Assembly: GCA_963734435.1 (NCBI GenBank)
Contig: CAVTHA010000015.1
Coordinates: forward strand, 186,001 to 250,000
Length of the DNA stretch: 64,000 bases
Reading direction: 5' to 3'
DNA from: Bog-756 sp963734435
GTDB taxonomy: Bacteria > Actinomycetota > Acidimicrobiia > Acidimicrobiales > RAAP-2
Of this stretch, positions 44,154 through 53,237 are shown piece by piece. The stretch's first letter is position 1. The number at the start of each line of letters is the position of its first letter. The notes below the pieces were generated by a model. It worked only from the letters and a program-made list of their open reading frames with translations, ran no database searches and was not told the DNA's origin. A program made the position numbers and the translations under genes.

Positions 44154-45134
44154 TCAGAAATGCCCCAGCACGGGATGGGGGACGTAGGGATCCTCGACCC
44201 GCTTGACCTCCTCGTCGCTGAGGTCGAGCGCCTCGGCGGCCAGTGCGTCGGCCAGGTGCTCCGGTTTGGTGGCGCCGACGATCGGGGCGGTGACCCCTGG
44301 CCGCTGGAGGAGCCAGGCCAGCGCGATCTGAGCGGGCGCCACGCCGCGTTCGGCGGCCACCTCGGCCACCCGTTCGACTACGTCGAAGTCGGTGGGCTGA
44401 CCGTACAGGTAGTCGGTGAAGGCGTCGGTGTCCGACCTGGTGGTGCGTCGTGCTCCCTCCCGGCTCCGGTTCCCGGCCAGCACGCCCCGGGCCAGCGGGC
44501 TCCAGGGGATGATCCCGACACCCTGGTCGATGCACTGGGGGATCATCTCGCGCTCCTCCTCGCGGTAGATGAGGTTGTAGTGCGGCTGCATGGAGACGAA
44601 TCGTGTCCCGTGATGGAGGTCGGCGACGTGTTGGGCCTTGGCGAACTGCCAGGCGAACATGGAACTCGCCCCGATGTATCGGGCCTTGCCGGCTCGCACG
44701 ACGTCGTGCAGCGCTTCCATGGTCTCCCCGATCGGCGTCCTCGGGTCCCACCGGTGGATCTGGTAGAGGTCGACGTAGTCCATGTCCAGCCGGGCCAGCG
44801 AGGCATCGATCCCCGAGAGGATGTGCTTGCGCGACAGTCCGGCACCGTTCTCGCCGGGGGTCATCGGCATGTAGACCTTGGTGGCCACCACCACCTCGTC
44901 CCGGCTGAGGAATTTGGGCAGTAGGCGCCCCGTGGCGACCTCACTGGCCCCGCCCGAATAGGTGTCGGCGGTGTCGAAGAAGGTGATCCCCCCTTCGACC
45001 GCGGCCCGGACGATGGGCTCGGCGCCGTCCTCGTCGAGCACCCATGGTCGCTCGCTGTCGTTGCCGAAGCTCATCATCCCCAGACACACCCGGGAGACCC
45101 TGAGTCCCGTGTTCCCGAGATTCACGTACTGCAT
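44154..45134 (-). CDS. Aldo/keto reductase (YghZ/Tas-like)
   Basis: 326 residues. MQYVNLGNTGLRVSRVCLG is the typical start. FFDTADTYSGGASEVATGRL supplies Asp and Tyr, VVVATKVYMPM the Lys, and VDLYQIHRWDPRTP the His of the tetrad. PWSPLARGVLAG and QIALAWLLQRPGV complete the NADPH-binding face. The ATG at 45134 has GGAG nearby; residues upstream of it in frame are not family-like. It likely detoxifies aldehydes or ketones. The 193 bases to the next gene show nothing distinct. Confidence 0.9.
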   Translation of the reverse strand: MQYVNLGNTGLRVSRVCLGMMSFGNDSERPWVLDEDGAEPIVRAAVEGGITFFDTADTYSGGASEVATGRLLPKFLSRDEVVVATKVYMPMTPGENGAGLSRKHILSGIDASLARLDMDYVDLYQIHRWDPRTPIGETMEALHDVVRAGKARYIGASSMFAWQFAKAQHVADLHHGTRFVSMQPHYNLIYREEEREMIPQCIDQGVGIIPWSPLARGVLAGNRSREGARRTTRSDTDAFTDYLYGQPTDFDVVERVAEVAAERGVAPAQIALAWLLQRPGVTAPIVGATKPEHLADALAAEALDLSDEEVKRVEDPYVPHPVLGHF

Positions 45135-45327
45135 GCCCACCTCCGTTCCCCGTTTGCCGTGCTCAATGAGGTGTCCACCACCCCCGGTTGCGCTTGCCGC
45201 CGACCTTAGGCGGGGACCGTCAGGCGTCGTTCTACCTGGTCGGTCCTCGTTCTCAGCCCGCTCACAGGTGGCGTTTTCCTGACGTGGAGGTTGGCTGGCT
45301 TGGATTGCCCTGGCCTCAGACCGCCGA

Positions 45328-46692
45328 GTGAACGAGGTGTACGTGGTGTCCGGGCATCGATCGTGGTCCACCAGGAAGCGGGCGGTCGCGGCCGCGGCCG
45401 CGGTCGTCTTGTGCGGAGCCGGCGTGGGCATCTGGCTGGCCACCAGCAGCTCGGGCGCCTCGTCGCTGGTGAGTACCACGACGTCGGTCCAGACCGTGGC
45501 CACGGGGACCATCACGAAGACGGTCTCGTCGTCGGGGACGGTCGAACCGGCCAGTCAGGCCAACCTCGACTTCGCCGTCTCCGGCCGGGTCACAGCCGTC
45601 GATGTGAGCGCCGGCCAGACCGTGGCCGCCGGTCAGACCCTGGCCTCCCTGGACGACTCGACCCTGGCCGCCGCCCTCGCCCAGGCTCAGGCGACGCTCG
45701 CCAACGACCAGGCTCAGCTCTCGACCGATCAAGGTAACAGCGCCTCGACCGCTCAAATCGCGTCGGACAACGCCGCGGTGGCGTCGGCCCAGACTCAGGT
45801 CACCTCGGCTCAGACCTCCCTGGCCGACGCCACGCTGACCTCCCCCATGGCCGGCACGGTCGCATCCGTGTCGCTCGCCGTCGGCCAGCAGGTCACCGGC
45901 ACGGGCTCAACATCGGGCACCGGTTCAACATCGGGCACGGGGTCGTCAGGTGCGGGGTCGTCAGGTGCGGGCTCGTCAGCCGGGTCAAGCGCCTCCTCGA
46001 ACGGGTCGTCCGGTAGCGCCTCGACGGGGACCGGATCCTCCGCAGGCTCCTCGGGAACGGGCTCGTCGACAGCCCAAGTCGTGGTGGTCTCGACCGGTTC
46101 CTACGTCGTGGATGCCACCGTCGACAGCTCACAGGTCAGTCAGGTGGCCACGGGTGACCAGGCGGTCATCACGGTGAGCGGCTCGACAACGCCGATCTAC
46201 GGCACGGTGGGGTCGGTCGGGCTGTTGGCCTCTACGACGTCGGGGGTGGCGTCGTTTCCGGTCGTCGTCAATGTGACGGGGAGTCCGCCCGGGCTGTACG
46301 GCGGGTCGAGCGCCACCCTGTCCATCGTGGCCGAAGAGCTCTACAACGTGGTCGTCGTGCCGACCGCGGCCATCCACTACAGCGGCAACAGCACCACCGT
46401 GACCCTCGACTCGGGGGGAAGCCGTGTCACACGCGTCGTGGACATCGGCGCATCGTCCGGGGGCCAGACCCAGGTGACGAGCGGCCTCTCGGTGGGGGAC
46501 AAGGTGTACGTGACCCAGCTCTCCTTCCGGGGCGCGCCGGGCGGCACCACCGGCCGCAACGGTCTCTTCGGACGCTCCGGGTTGGGTGGCGGAGGCGGTG
46601 GCTTCGGAGGAGGTGGCGGCGGCTTCGGAGGCAGCGGCGGCGGCTTCGGAGGCGGAGGAGGAGGCGGCGGCTTCGGGGGCGCAGGCGGATGA
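45328..46692 (+). CDS. MacA/HlyD-type periplasmic adaptor, Gly-rich tail
   Basis: 454 residues. One N-terminal membrane anchor (about 16-40) is followed by a lipoyl/barrel-sandwich motif (VEPASQANLDFAVSGRVTAV, SAGQTVAAGQTLASLDDS) and an alpha-hairpin of Ala/Gln repeats (LAQAQATLANDQAQLS). The returning half-motif is SPMAGTVASVSLAVGQQV. A 60-residue Ser/Gly/Thr low-complexity insert (about 190-250) separates it from the beta-barrel. The last 45 residues are nearly pure Gly/Phe (GGGGGGFGGGG type). It is the first gene of an export operon and overlaps the ATPase (ATGA). It links an ABC exporter to the envelope. Confidence 0.87.
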   Translation: MNEVYVVSGHRSWSTRKRAVAAAAAVVLCGAGVGIWLATSSSGASSLVSTTTSVQTVATGTITKTVSSSGTVEPASQANLDFAVSGRVTAVDVSAGQTVAAGQTLASLDDSTLAAALAQAQATLANDQAQLSTDQGNSASTAQIASDNAAVASAQTQVTSAQTSLADATLTSPMAGTVASVSLAVGQQVTGTGSTSGTGSTSGTGSSGAGSSGAGSSAGSSASSNGSSGSASTGTGSSAGSSGTGSSTAQVVVVSTGSYVVDATVDSSQVSQVATGDQAVITVSGSTTPIYGTVGSVGLLASTTSGVASFPVVVNVTGSPPGLYGGSSATLSIVAEELYNVVVVPTAAIHYSGNSTTVTLDSGGSRVTRVVDIGASSGGQTQVTSGLSVGDKVYVTQLSFRGAPGGTTGRNGLFGRSGLGGGGGGFGGGGGGFGGSGGGFGGGGGGGGFGGAGG

Positions 46693-47480
46693 CGGTTCTC
46701 GCCGGAGGCGACGAGGGCCCACCGTTCAGGCCCGACGACACGGCCGAGATCTGGATGGAGGCGACCGGCCGGTACCAGGCCGCCAGCTCGGCGGTCATCG
46801 AGGTACGTGACGTATCCAAGACGTACCGGACCGGGTCGTTGGAGGTCGAAGCGCTCAAGGGGGTGACCTTCGACATTCAGACCGGCGAGTACGTCGCCAT
46901 CATGGGCCCATCCGGCTCGGGGAAGTCGACGCTCATGCACATCCTCGGCTGCCTGGACGTCCCGACCTCAGGCACCTTCAAATTGGCCGGCGAGGACGTG
47001 GGGACGATGTCGGAGGACGCTCTGGCTCACGTGCGCAACCGGCAGGTCGGCTTCGTCTTCCAGCAATTCAATCTGTTGCCGTCGCTGTCGGCGTGTCGCA
47101 ATGTCGAGCTCCCGCTCATCTACGCCGGGGTCGATCGCTCGACGAGGAGGCAGCGAGCCCTCGAGGCCCTCGATCGGGTCGATCTCGGCGACCGCGTCGA
47201 GCACAGGCCCGGCGAGCTCTCCGGCGGCCAGCAGCAACGGGTCGCGGTGGCGCGGGCGCTCGTGACCGACCCCACGCTCATCTTGGCGGACGAGCCGACC
47301 GGCAACCTCGACTCGGCATCGGCACACGAGGTCCTCGCCCTGATCGACGAGCTCCATCAGAGCGGTCGGACGATCGTCCTCATCACCCACGAATCCGATG
47401 TGTCCCAGTCAGCCCAACGGATCATGAGGATCCGGGATGGCCGCATCCTCGACTCCACGATGGCCGGGGCCGGAGCCTGA
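46689..47480 (+). CDS. MacB/LolD-type ABC ATPase
   Basis: 263 residues with a 35-residue N-terminal extension before IEVRDVSKTYRTGSLEVEAL. Walker A is GPSGSGKST, the Q-loop region is GFVFQQFNLLPSLS, the signature is LSGGQQQRVAVARAL and Walker B is LILADEPTGNLDS. This is the LolCDE/MacB subfamily, which uses mechanotransmission rather than substrate translocation through the membrane. It overlaps the adaptor by four bases and the permease by TGATG. Confidence 0.92.
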   Translation: MTVLAGGDEGPPFRPDDTAEIWMEATGRYQAASSAVIEVRDVSKTYRTGSLEVEALKGVTFDIQTGEYVAIMGPSGSGKSTLMHILGCLDVPTSGTFKLAGEDVGTMSEDALAHVRNRQVGFVFQQFNLLPSLSACRNVELPLIYAGVDRSTRRQRALEALDRVDLGDRVEHRPGELSGGQQQRVAVARALVTDPTLILADEPTGNLDSASAHEVLALIDELHQSGRTIVLITHESDVSQSAQRIMRIRDGRILDSTMAGAGA

Positions 47481-48730
47481 TGAGCGTTCTCGAGACGTTC
47501 CGAACCGGGCTCGAAGCGGTGGTCTCGCATCGGTTGCGCTCGAGCCTCACCGTCCTCGGCATCATGATCGGGATCACCGCGGTGATCCTCACCGTCGGGC
47601 TGGGGGAGGGCGCTCAGCAACAGGTTGGATCGGAGATCTCCTCGCTGGGATCGAACCTCCTCACCATCTCGCCCGGGAGCTCGACCTCGAGCACGGGCAT
47701 ACGGGGAGGGATCGGCTCCGCTTCCACCCTCACCGTCGCCGACGCCGCGGCCCTGTCCTCCCAGACAGTGGCTCCCGACATCGCCGCCGTGGCGCCCGTC
47801 ACCTCCAGGTCCGAGAGTCTCCAAGCCGGCACTACCAACTGGACTACGACCGTTGTCGGCACCAATCCCTCGTGGCAAGGCGTTCGGGGCCGCTCGATGG
47901 CTGAGGGGCGCTTCCTGGCCGGACATGACCTGACCACCCGCGCCGACGTGGTGGTGCTGGGCTCCACCACCGCCGAAGAGCTCTTCGGGCTGCGTGATGC
48001 GGTCGGTCAGTCGGTGACCATCAATGGGCTGCCGCTCACGGTGGTCGGGGTTCTCAACACCGTGGGCTCGTCCGGAGGTTCGAGCACTTCGACCTCCGCC
48101 GACCAGGACGACCAGGCCGTGGTGCCCATCACCACCGCGGCCACCCAGCTGTTCGGGGGGACCGACCGCAATTCGGTGGGTCAGATCCTGGTCCAGTCCA
48201 CCTCGTCCTCCACGCTGTCTGCTGCCTACCAGGAGGCCGACAACGAGCTCCTCAGCCTCCACAACATCTCCAACTCGGCCAACGCCGACTTCAGCATCGA
48301 GTCGCAGCAGCAGCTCCTGTCGACCGCCACCTCAGTTGACAAGACGCTCACCGTCCTGCTTGGCGGGATCGCCGGCATCTCGTTGCTGGTGGGGGGTATC
48401 GGGGTGATGAACATCATGCTGGTGTCGGTGACCGAACGGGTCCGCGAGATCGGGTTACGCAAGGCGCTCGGGGCGACCCCCCGCATCATCGGCCGACAGT
48501 TCGTGGTCGAAGCGTCGGTCCTCGGTCTGGTCGGCGGTTTGCTCGGGGCGGTACTCGGTCTGATCGGCGCGGACGTCCTCCCTCATTTCATCTCGGACCC
48601 GGTGGCTGTCTCGCCGGTCGCAACCGTCGGGGCCATCGCCGTCGCCATCGCCATCGGGATGGCATTCGGTGTCTACCCGGCCGGCCGGGCCGCCCGCCTG
48701 GCACCGATCGACGCGCTGCGCAGCGAATGA
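47480..48730 (+). CDS. MacB-type FtsX-fold permease
   Basis: 416 residues. The N-terminal membrane helix (about 20-45, RSSLTVLGIMIGITAVILT) is followed by a large extracytoplasmic MacB_PCD domain (about 50-285) containing GSNLLTISPG and a Ser-rich loop. The C-terminal FtsX part has three helices (about 295-410, GISLLVGGIGVMNIMLVSV, then VREIGLRKALGA). It couples ATP hydrolysis to movements of the outer-facing domain and to the adaptor proteins encoded on both sides. Confidence 0.92.
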   Translation: MSVLETFRTGLEAVVSHRLRSSLTVLGIMIGITAVILTVGLGEGAQQQVGSEISSLGSNLLTISPGSSTSSTGIRGGIGSASTLTVADAAALSSQTVAPDIAAVAPVTSRSESLQAGTTNWTTTVVGTNPSWQGVRGRSMAEGRFLAGHDLTTRADVVVLGSTTAEELFGLRDAVGQSVTINGLPLTVVGVLNTVGSSGGSSTSTSADQDDQAVVPITTAATQLFGGTDRNSVGQILVQSTSSSTLSAAYQEADNELLSLHNISNSANADFSIESQQQLLSTATSVDKTLTVLLGGIAGISLLVGGIGVMNIMLVSVTERVREIGLRKALGATPRIIGRQFVVEASVLGLVGGLLGAVLGLIGADVLPHFISDPVAVSPVATVGAIAVAIAIGMAFGVYPAGRAARLAPIDALRSE

Positions 48731-48836
48731 GGCCGACGCCTACGACAAGGACCAGCAAATCATGCCCATGAGCCCCGACACCACCGACATCACGGATCGC
48801 AAGCACCAGCAACTCGCCAACTACAAGGAAATGAAA

Positions 48837-49784
48837 ATGACCAGACTGACCCTCCCATCGATTCGACGGAACGGCGGGGCGTTCCCCCGCCCGGGTGGTC
48901 GCCATCCGGGCGTATCCCGGGCCGTGGCCATTGCCGCCCTGGCCACGGCGGCAGCCACCCTGGCGGCGTGCGGTTCGTCGTCCTCGGCCTCGACGACCTC
49001 GTCGACGGCCGCGCCGCATGGAACCGGCGCCACTGGGGGTGGTGGGGGACGTCAGTTCCCGGGCGCCTCCGGCACGATCGCGGCAGTCAACGGGACGTCC
49101 CTCGAGGTGCAGAATCCGACGACCGGTCAGACGACCGTCACCTATACGACGGCCACCACCTTCGAGCAGACGGTGGCGGCCTCGGCTGCCGACGTGACTG
49201 CCGGGGTGTGCGTCTCGGCGGTCGGCAAGCCGACCTCGACCTCCTCGTCGACCCAGCGTTTCGGGCTCCCGGTGACGGCCACGACCGTGGTGGTGAGCCA
49301 GCCCACGTCGGGAAGTTGCTCGGGAACCGGTGGGTTCGGACGCGGCGGGGGCGGGGCTCCCGGGACAGGCGCCCCCGGCGCCGGGCCGCCGGGCGGCCCG
49401 TCGGGTGAGCAGCCCGGAAGGTCCGGCGGTTTCCCAGGCCGCGCCGGCGGGCAGTTCGCCGCGGCGTCCGGTCTGGTCACCGCGGTGAACGGCTCGCAGG
49501 CGACGGTGAGCGAGACCAGCCGGACGACCAACCAGGCGACCAGTGTCGCCGTGACCCTCACGTCGTCCACGACCTACACCCAGCGAACCGCGGCGTCCGC
49601 CTCCGATCTCGCGGTGGGCAAGTGCGCACAGGCCGTCGGCACCGCCGACACCACCGGGGCGGTGACCGCCCGCTCGATCACGGTCTCGACCCCGGGGGCC
49701 AACGGGTGTTCGGGCCGGTTCGGTGCCGGTAGGTTCGGAGGCGGGGGCGGCCCAGGCGGCGGCACCGGGTCGGCGGGTGCCTGA
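48837..49784 (+). CDS. Lipoprotein with two DUF5666-like repeats and a Gly-rich tail
   Basis: 315 residues. A signal peptide ends in the lipobox LAAC (ATAAATLAACGSS). Two homologous modules follow: SGTIAAVNGTSLEVQNP...TTFEQTVAASAADVTAGVCV and SGLVTAVNGSQATVSET...TTYTQRTAASASDLAVGKCA. Both resemble the DUF5666 beta-barrel, and each carries one late Cys. A Gly/Pro spacer lies between them and a Gly-rich tail (RFGGGGGPGGG) ends the protein. AAGGAA six bases before ATG 48837 supports this start; ATG 48831 is possible. It lies in the export operon between permease and second adaptor. Confidence 0.8.
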   Translation: MTRLTLPSIRRNGGAFPRPGGRHPGVSRAVAIAALATAAATLAACGSSSSASTTSSTAAPHGTGATGGGGGRQFPGASGTIAAVNGTSLEVQNPTTGQTTVTYTTATTFEQTVAASAADVTAGVCVSAVGKPTSTSSSTQRFGLPVTATTVVVSQPTSGSCSGTGGFGRGGGGAPGTGAPGAGPPGGPSGEQPGRSGGFPGRAGGQFAAASGLVTAVNGSQATVSETSRTTNQATSVAVTLTSSTTYTQRTAASASDLAVGKCAQAVGTADTTGAVTARSITVSTPGANGCSGRFGAGRFGGGGGPGGGTGSAGA

Positions 49785-51534
49785 CCCGAGCGGGTCACCG
49801 GGCCCACTGGCTGACGCCGAACCCCCCTCCGTCCCCGGGTGGAGGAGGGTATCGGTGCTCCGGGTCGGGGTGGCGCTGCTCGTTGTCGCCGCGCTCGTCG
49901 TCGCCTGGGTTCTGACCCGGGGTGCGGCTCCGACCTATCGGACGTCGCTGGTCCGGACGGGGACGGTCGAGGCCACCCTCGACTCCGTGGGGACCATCAC
50001 CCCGGTGAACCAGGCCGACTTGGCCTTCAATGTTTCGGGGAAGGTGGGTGCGGTCGACGTGACCGTCGGCTCGACGGTGAGCGCCGGACAGACAGTGTCG
50101 TCTCTCGACCCCACCGCCCTCAACGCGTCGGTGGTCTCCGCCCAGGCCACCGTGGCTGCCGCCGAAGCGACCCTGGCCAGCGCCGAGGCGAGCCAGTCGG
50201 CTGCGGCGGCAGCTCCGGCGACCACCAGTGCGCCGACGGCGAGCCCACCGTCCACTGCGCCGGCGCGTTCGGCCCCGTCGTCGAGCGCCCAACAGATCGC
50301 CCAGCTGCAGTCGACCCTGGTGTCCGACCAAAGTCAGGAAGACAGCGACGCATCGGCGGCGAGCCAGAGCCTCAGCGTCGCCACCAGCCTGTGCGAGACC
50401 GCGCCGGCTGGAGGCTCGTCCGCCGCCGCCTCGACGTCGGCGACCACAAGCGGGAGCGGAGCCCCCACGACGTGCACCGAGGCACTGGCTCAGGCCACGA
50501 CGGCCCAGGGCCAGGTGTCCGCCGACATCAAGCAGGTGAGCCACGACGAGTCGGCTCTCACCGCGGCTCTCGAGCCGGCTTCGGAGTCCGGTTCCAGCGC
50601 GGCCACGGCAACGCCGGACGCGTCCACCGCCGCGTACGTCGCATCCTCGACCGGAGCGGCCAGCGATGTGGCGGAGACCGGCGGATCCGGGCCAGGGGCA
50701 ACTGGTCAGTCGGCCTCGTTGGTGGCGGCCGGTTCGGCCTCGAGGACGCAACCGGCGACCCCGCAGCAGCTGGCCGTCGACCAGGCGGCTATCGACACCG
50801 CCCAGGCCCAGCTGACCGACGCCCAGCGGGCCCTCGGAGACGTGAACCTGGTCAGCCCCATTGCCGGCACCGTGGCCTCGGTCTCCATCGGGGTCGGCGA
50901 CTCGGTCTCCTCGGCGTCGGGTCCGACCGATCCCGAGATCGCGGTCATCGGCCCCGGCTCCTCATTCCAGCTAGTCACGCAAGTGTCAGTGGCCAAGATC
51001 GGTGAGGTGGCGATCGGCCAGTCGGCCACCGTCATCCCTGACGCCACGAACACGCAACTGCAGGGGACGGTGACCTCGATCGGCGTCCTGCCGAGCAGCG
51101 GCTCGACCAGCACCGCCTATCCGGTGACGATCGCCCTCACCTCGCCCGGTCTCGGCCTGTTCTCGGGCGCCGACGCCGCCGCCACCGTCGTGGTCGGGAG
51201 ATCGATGAACGTCACGACGGTGCCGACGTCGGCCGTGAGGACGGTCGGATCCTTCCATCTGGTCACGGTGGTGGACAACGGGACGACCAAGTCGACAAGG
51301 GTCACCCTGGGCACCGTCGGAGACCTCCTGACCCAGATCACCTCCGGCGTGAAGCCGGGCCAGCTGGTCGCGCTGGCCAATCTCCAACAACCCATTCCGA
51401 CCAGCACGACTGCCATCACCCGGTTCGGCGGTGCGGGCCTCGGGGGTGCCGGGCTTGGCCGCAGCGGGCTCGGAGGAGGCGGGTCGGGTGGCGCCGGGCT
51501 CGGCGTCGGTGGGCCCGGCGGCCTCGGGGGTTAG
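49777..51534 (+). CDS. Second MacA/HlyD-type adaptor with long low-complexity hairpin
   Basis: 585 residues. A membrane anchor (about 29-48, LRVGVALLVVAALVVAWVL) is followed by the half-motif TPVNQADLAFNVSGKVGAVD and a hairpin expanded to about 270 residues by Ala/Ser/Thr/Gln-rich sequence. The return motif is NLVSPIAGTVASVSIGVGDS and beta-barrel domains follow. Gly/Leu repeats (GLGGAGLGRSGLGGGG) form the C-terminus. It starts at GTG 49777, overlapping the lipoprotein gene by eight bases. It is a distant paralogue of the first adaptor and could replace or extend it. Confidence 0.85.
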   Translation: MPDPSGSPGPLADAEPPSVPGWRRVSVLRVGVALLVVAALVVAWVLTRGAAPTYRTSLVRTGTVEATLDSVGTITPVNQADLAFNVSGKVGAVDVTVGSTVSAGQTVSSLDPTALNASVVSAQATVAAAEATLASAEASQSAAAAAPATTSAPTASPPSTAPARSAPSSSAQQIAQLQSTLVSDQSQEDSDASAASQSLSVATSLCETAPAGGSSAAASTSATTSGSGAPTTCTEALAQATTAQGQVSADIKQVSHDESALTAALEPASESGSSAATATPDASTAAYVASSTGAASDVAETGGSGPGATGQSASLVAAGSASRTQPATPQQLAVDQAAIDTAQAQLTDAQRALGDVNLVSPIAGTVASVSIGVGDSVSSASGPTDPEIAVIGPGSSFQLVTQVSVAKIGEVAIGQSATVIPDATNTQLQGTVTSIGVLPSSGSTSTAYPVTIALTSPGLGLFSGADAAATVVVGRSMNVTTVPTSAVRTVGSFHLVTVVDNGTTKSTRVTLGTVGDLLTQITSGVKPGQLVALANLQQPIPTSTTAITRFGGAGLGGAGLGRSGLGGGGSGGAGLGVGGPGGLGG

Positions 51535-51740
51535 CCGCGCCCGTCCGCCGATGGCGGCCCATTCCCCGGACAGGTAGGTTCTCCACTCGCTGTGAGGAGA
51601 GGCCAACACGTCGAGGGCAGCCCACGGGGACCGACCGGCTCTGCCCGTCGGACGCCCGGCCGGCACGGCTCCGATGGTCCACCGGCCGATCGGGCCGGCG
51701 GTGACGCCCTTCGCCATTCCCGCCGTCCTCGGTGGCCATC

Positions 51741-53237
51741 ATGAAGGTGGAGGACGTCGACGGAGTCCCCTTTGCCGAGCGCATCCAGATCCTCGGCCGG
51801 GAGCGTGCGGATGCGGTGGCGGTCACCTTCGTCGATCGGCACGGATCCAAACAACGACTGAGCTGGGGCCATCTCGACCGGCGGGCGAACCAGCTGGGCC
51901 GGGCCATGGCCGCCCGCGGCGTGGGCGTCGGCGACCGGGTCGGTCTCGAGCTGCCCAATTCGGTGGAGATGGTCGAGGCCGTGTTGGCGGCCTGGAAGGT
52001 CGGGGCCTCGCCGGTTCCCGTGCGCTGGGACCTGCCCGACTGGGAACGGGGCCGGGTGGCCGACGTCCTCGATGCGGCCCTGATGGTGGGCGCCGACCAG
52101 TCCGACCTCTTTACCGCGGCCGAGTTGCTGCCGGCCGACCCGTTGCCCCTGGTGGTGTCGCCGAGCGTCAGCGGTATCTGCTCGAGCGGTTCGACCGGGA
52201 CTCCGAAGATCATCATGGACCACACCCCAGCCGTGCTCACCGCCATGAACGCCCAACCCTTCCCGACGGCATGGGGAGTGGAGGTCGGTTCACAGCGGAT
52301 CCTCATCCCGACCGCGTTGTACCACACCAACGGATTCGCCCAATTCACCTACTTGCTGGCCGGTGACACCCTGACCCTGATGGCCAAATTCGACGCCGCG
52401 CTGGCCGTCGACCTCATCGAGCAGGAGCGGATCACCGCCATCACCGCCACGCCGACCATGCTGGCTCGCATGGCGCGCCTGCCCGACATCACGCACCGGG
52501 ATTTCTCGAGCCTGGTCTGGGTCCAGCAGGGAGCGGCGACCTTCCCCCCGGCTCTGGTCCGTACCTGGATCGACCTCATCGGCGGCGAGCGGCTCTACAT
52601 GTGCTACGGCATGACCGAACGGTTGGGCCTCACCGCCATCCGCGGCGACGAATGGCTCGACCACCCCGGGAGCATCGGGAGGGGGTTCCGCGGCACCGAG
52701 GTCCGCATCCTCGACGAGCACCAGCGGGAGGTGCCGGCGGACGAGGTCGGGGAGATCTATCTGCGGTCCCCGTCTACCGGGAAGTACGGCTATCTGGGAT
52801 CGAGCCAGACGCTGCCCATGACGGCCGATGGGTTCGCCACGGCGGGCGACCTCGGGCGGCTGGACGCCGACGGCTATCTCTACATCGCCGACCGGCGAGT
52901 CGACATGATCGTGAGCGGCGGGGCCAATGTGTTCCCGGCCGAGGTCGAGGCGGCCTTGTCGGAGCACCCCGACATCGCCGACGTGGTGGTGATCGGCCTT
53001 CCCGATCCGGAATGGGGGCACCGGGTGCACGCCATCGTGGAGCGGGAGGGTACGGACCCCCGCGCCACCGAAGACGAGGTGCGCCGCTTCGCCAAGGAGC
53101 GGTTGGCGGCATACAAAGTGCCCAAGTCGGTGGAGTTCGTCGACACCATCCCGCGAAGCGCAGCCACCAAGGTCAACCGGGCGAAGCTGGTGGCCGAGCG
53201 GGCTCCGGACAGCGTGCCCCAGGACCTCAGCGGCTGA
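51741..53237 (+). CDS. Acyl-CoA synthetase / AMP-dependent ligase
   Basis: 498 residues of the ANL superfamily. CSSGSTGTPKIIMDH is the phosphate loop, YMCYGMTERLGLT the adenine motif, FATAGDLGRLDADGYLYIAD the hinge region, and IPRSAATKVNRAKLV the C-terminal catalytic Lys. It activates a carboxylate as CoA thioester, probably feeding the catabolic genes downstream. ATG 51741 is used; GTG 51732 is possible. The 206 bases before it carry nothing I recognise. Confidence 0.88.
   Translation: MKVEDVDGVPFAERIQILGRERADAVAVTFVDRHGSKQRLSWGHLDRRANQLGRAMAARGVGVGDRVGLELPNSVEMVEAVLAAWKVGASPVPVRWDLPDWERGRVADVLDAALMVGADQSDLFTAAELLPADPLPLVVSPSVSGICSSGSTGTPKIIMDHTPAVLTAMNAQPFPTAWGVEVGSQRILIPTALYHTNGFAQFTYLLAGDTLTLMAKFDAALAVDLIEQERITAITATPTMLARMARLPDITHRDFSSLVWVQQGAATFPPALVRTWIDLIGGERLYMCYGMTERLGLTAIRGDEWLDHPGSIGRGFRGTEVRILDEHQREVPADEVGEIYLRSPSTGKYGYLGSSQTLPMTADGFATAGDLGRLDADGYLYIADRRVDMIVSGGANVFPAEVEAALSEHPDIADVVVIGLPDPEWGHRVHAIVEREGTDPRATEDEVRRFAKERLAAYKVPKSVEFVDTIPRSAATKVNRAKLVAERAPDSVPQDLSG

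Noticed and set aside
46579..46690. Repetitive DNA resembling a repeat array
   Set aside because: It is in-frame Gly-codon repetition at the end of the adaptor gene, without spacers or conserved direct-repeat units, so it is not CRISPR.
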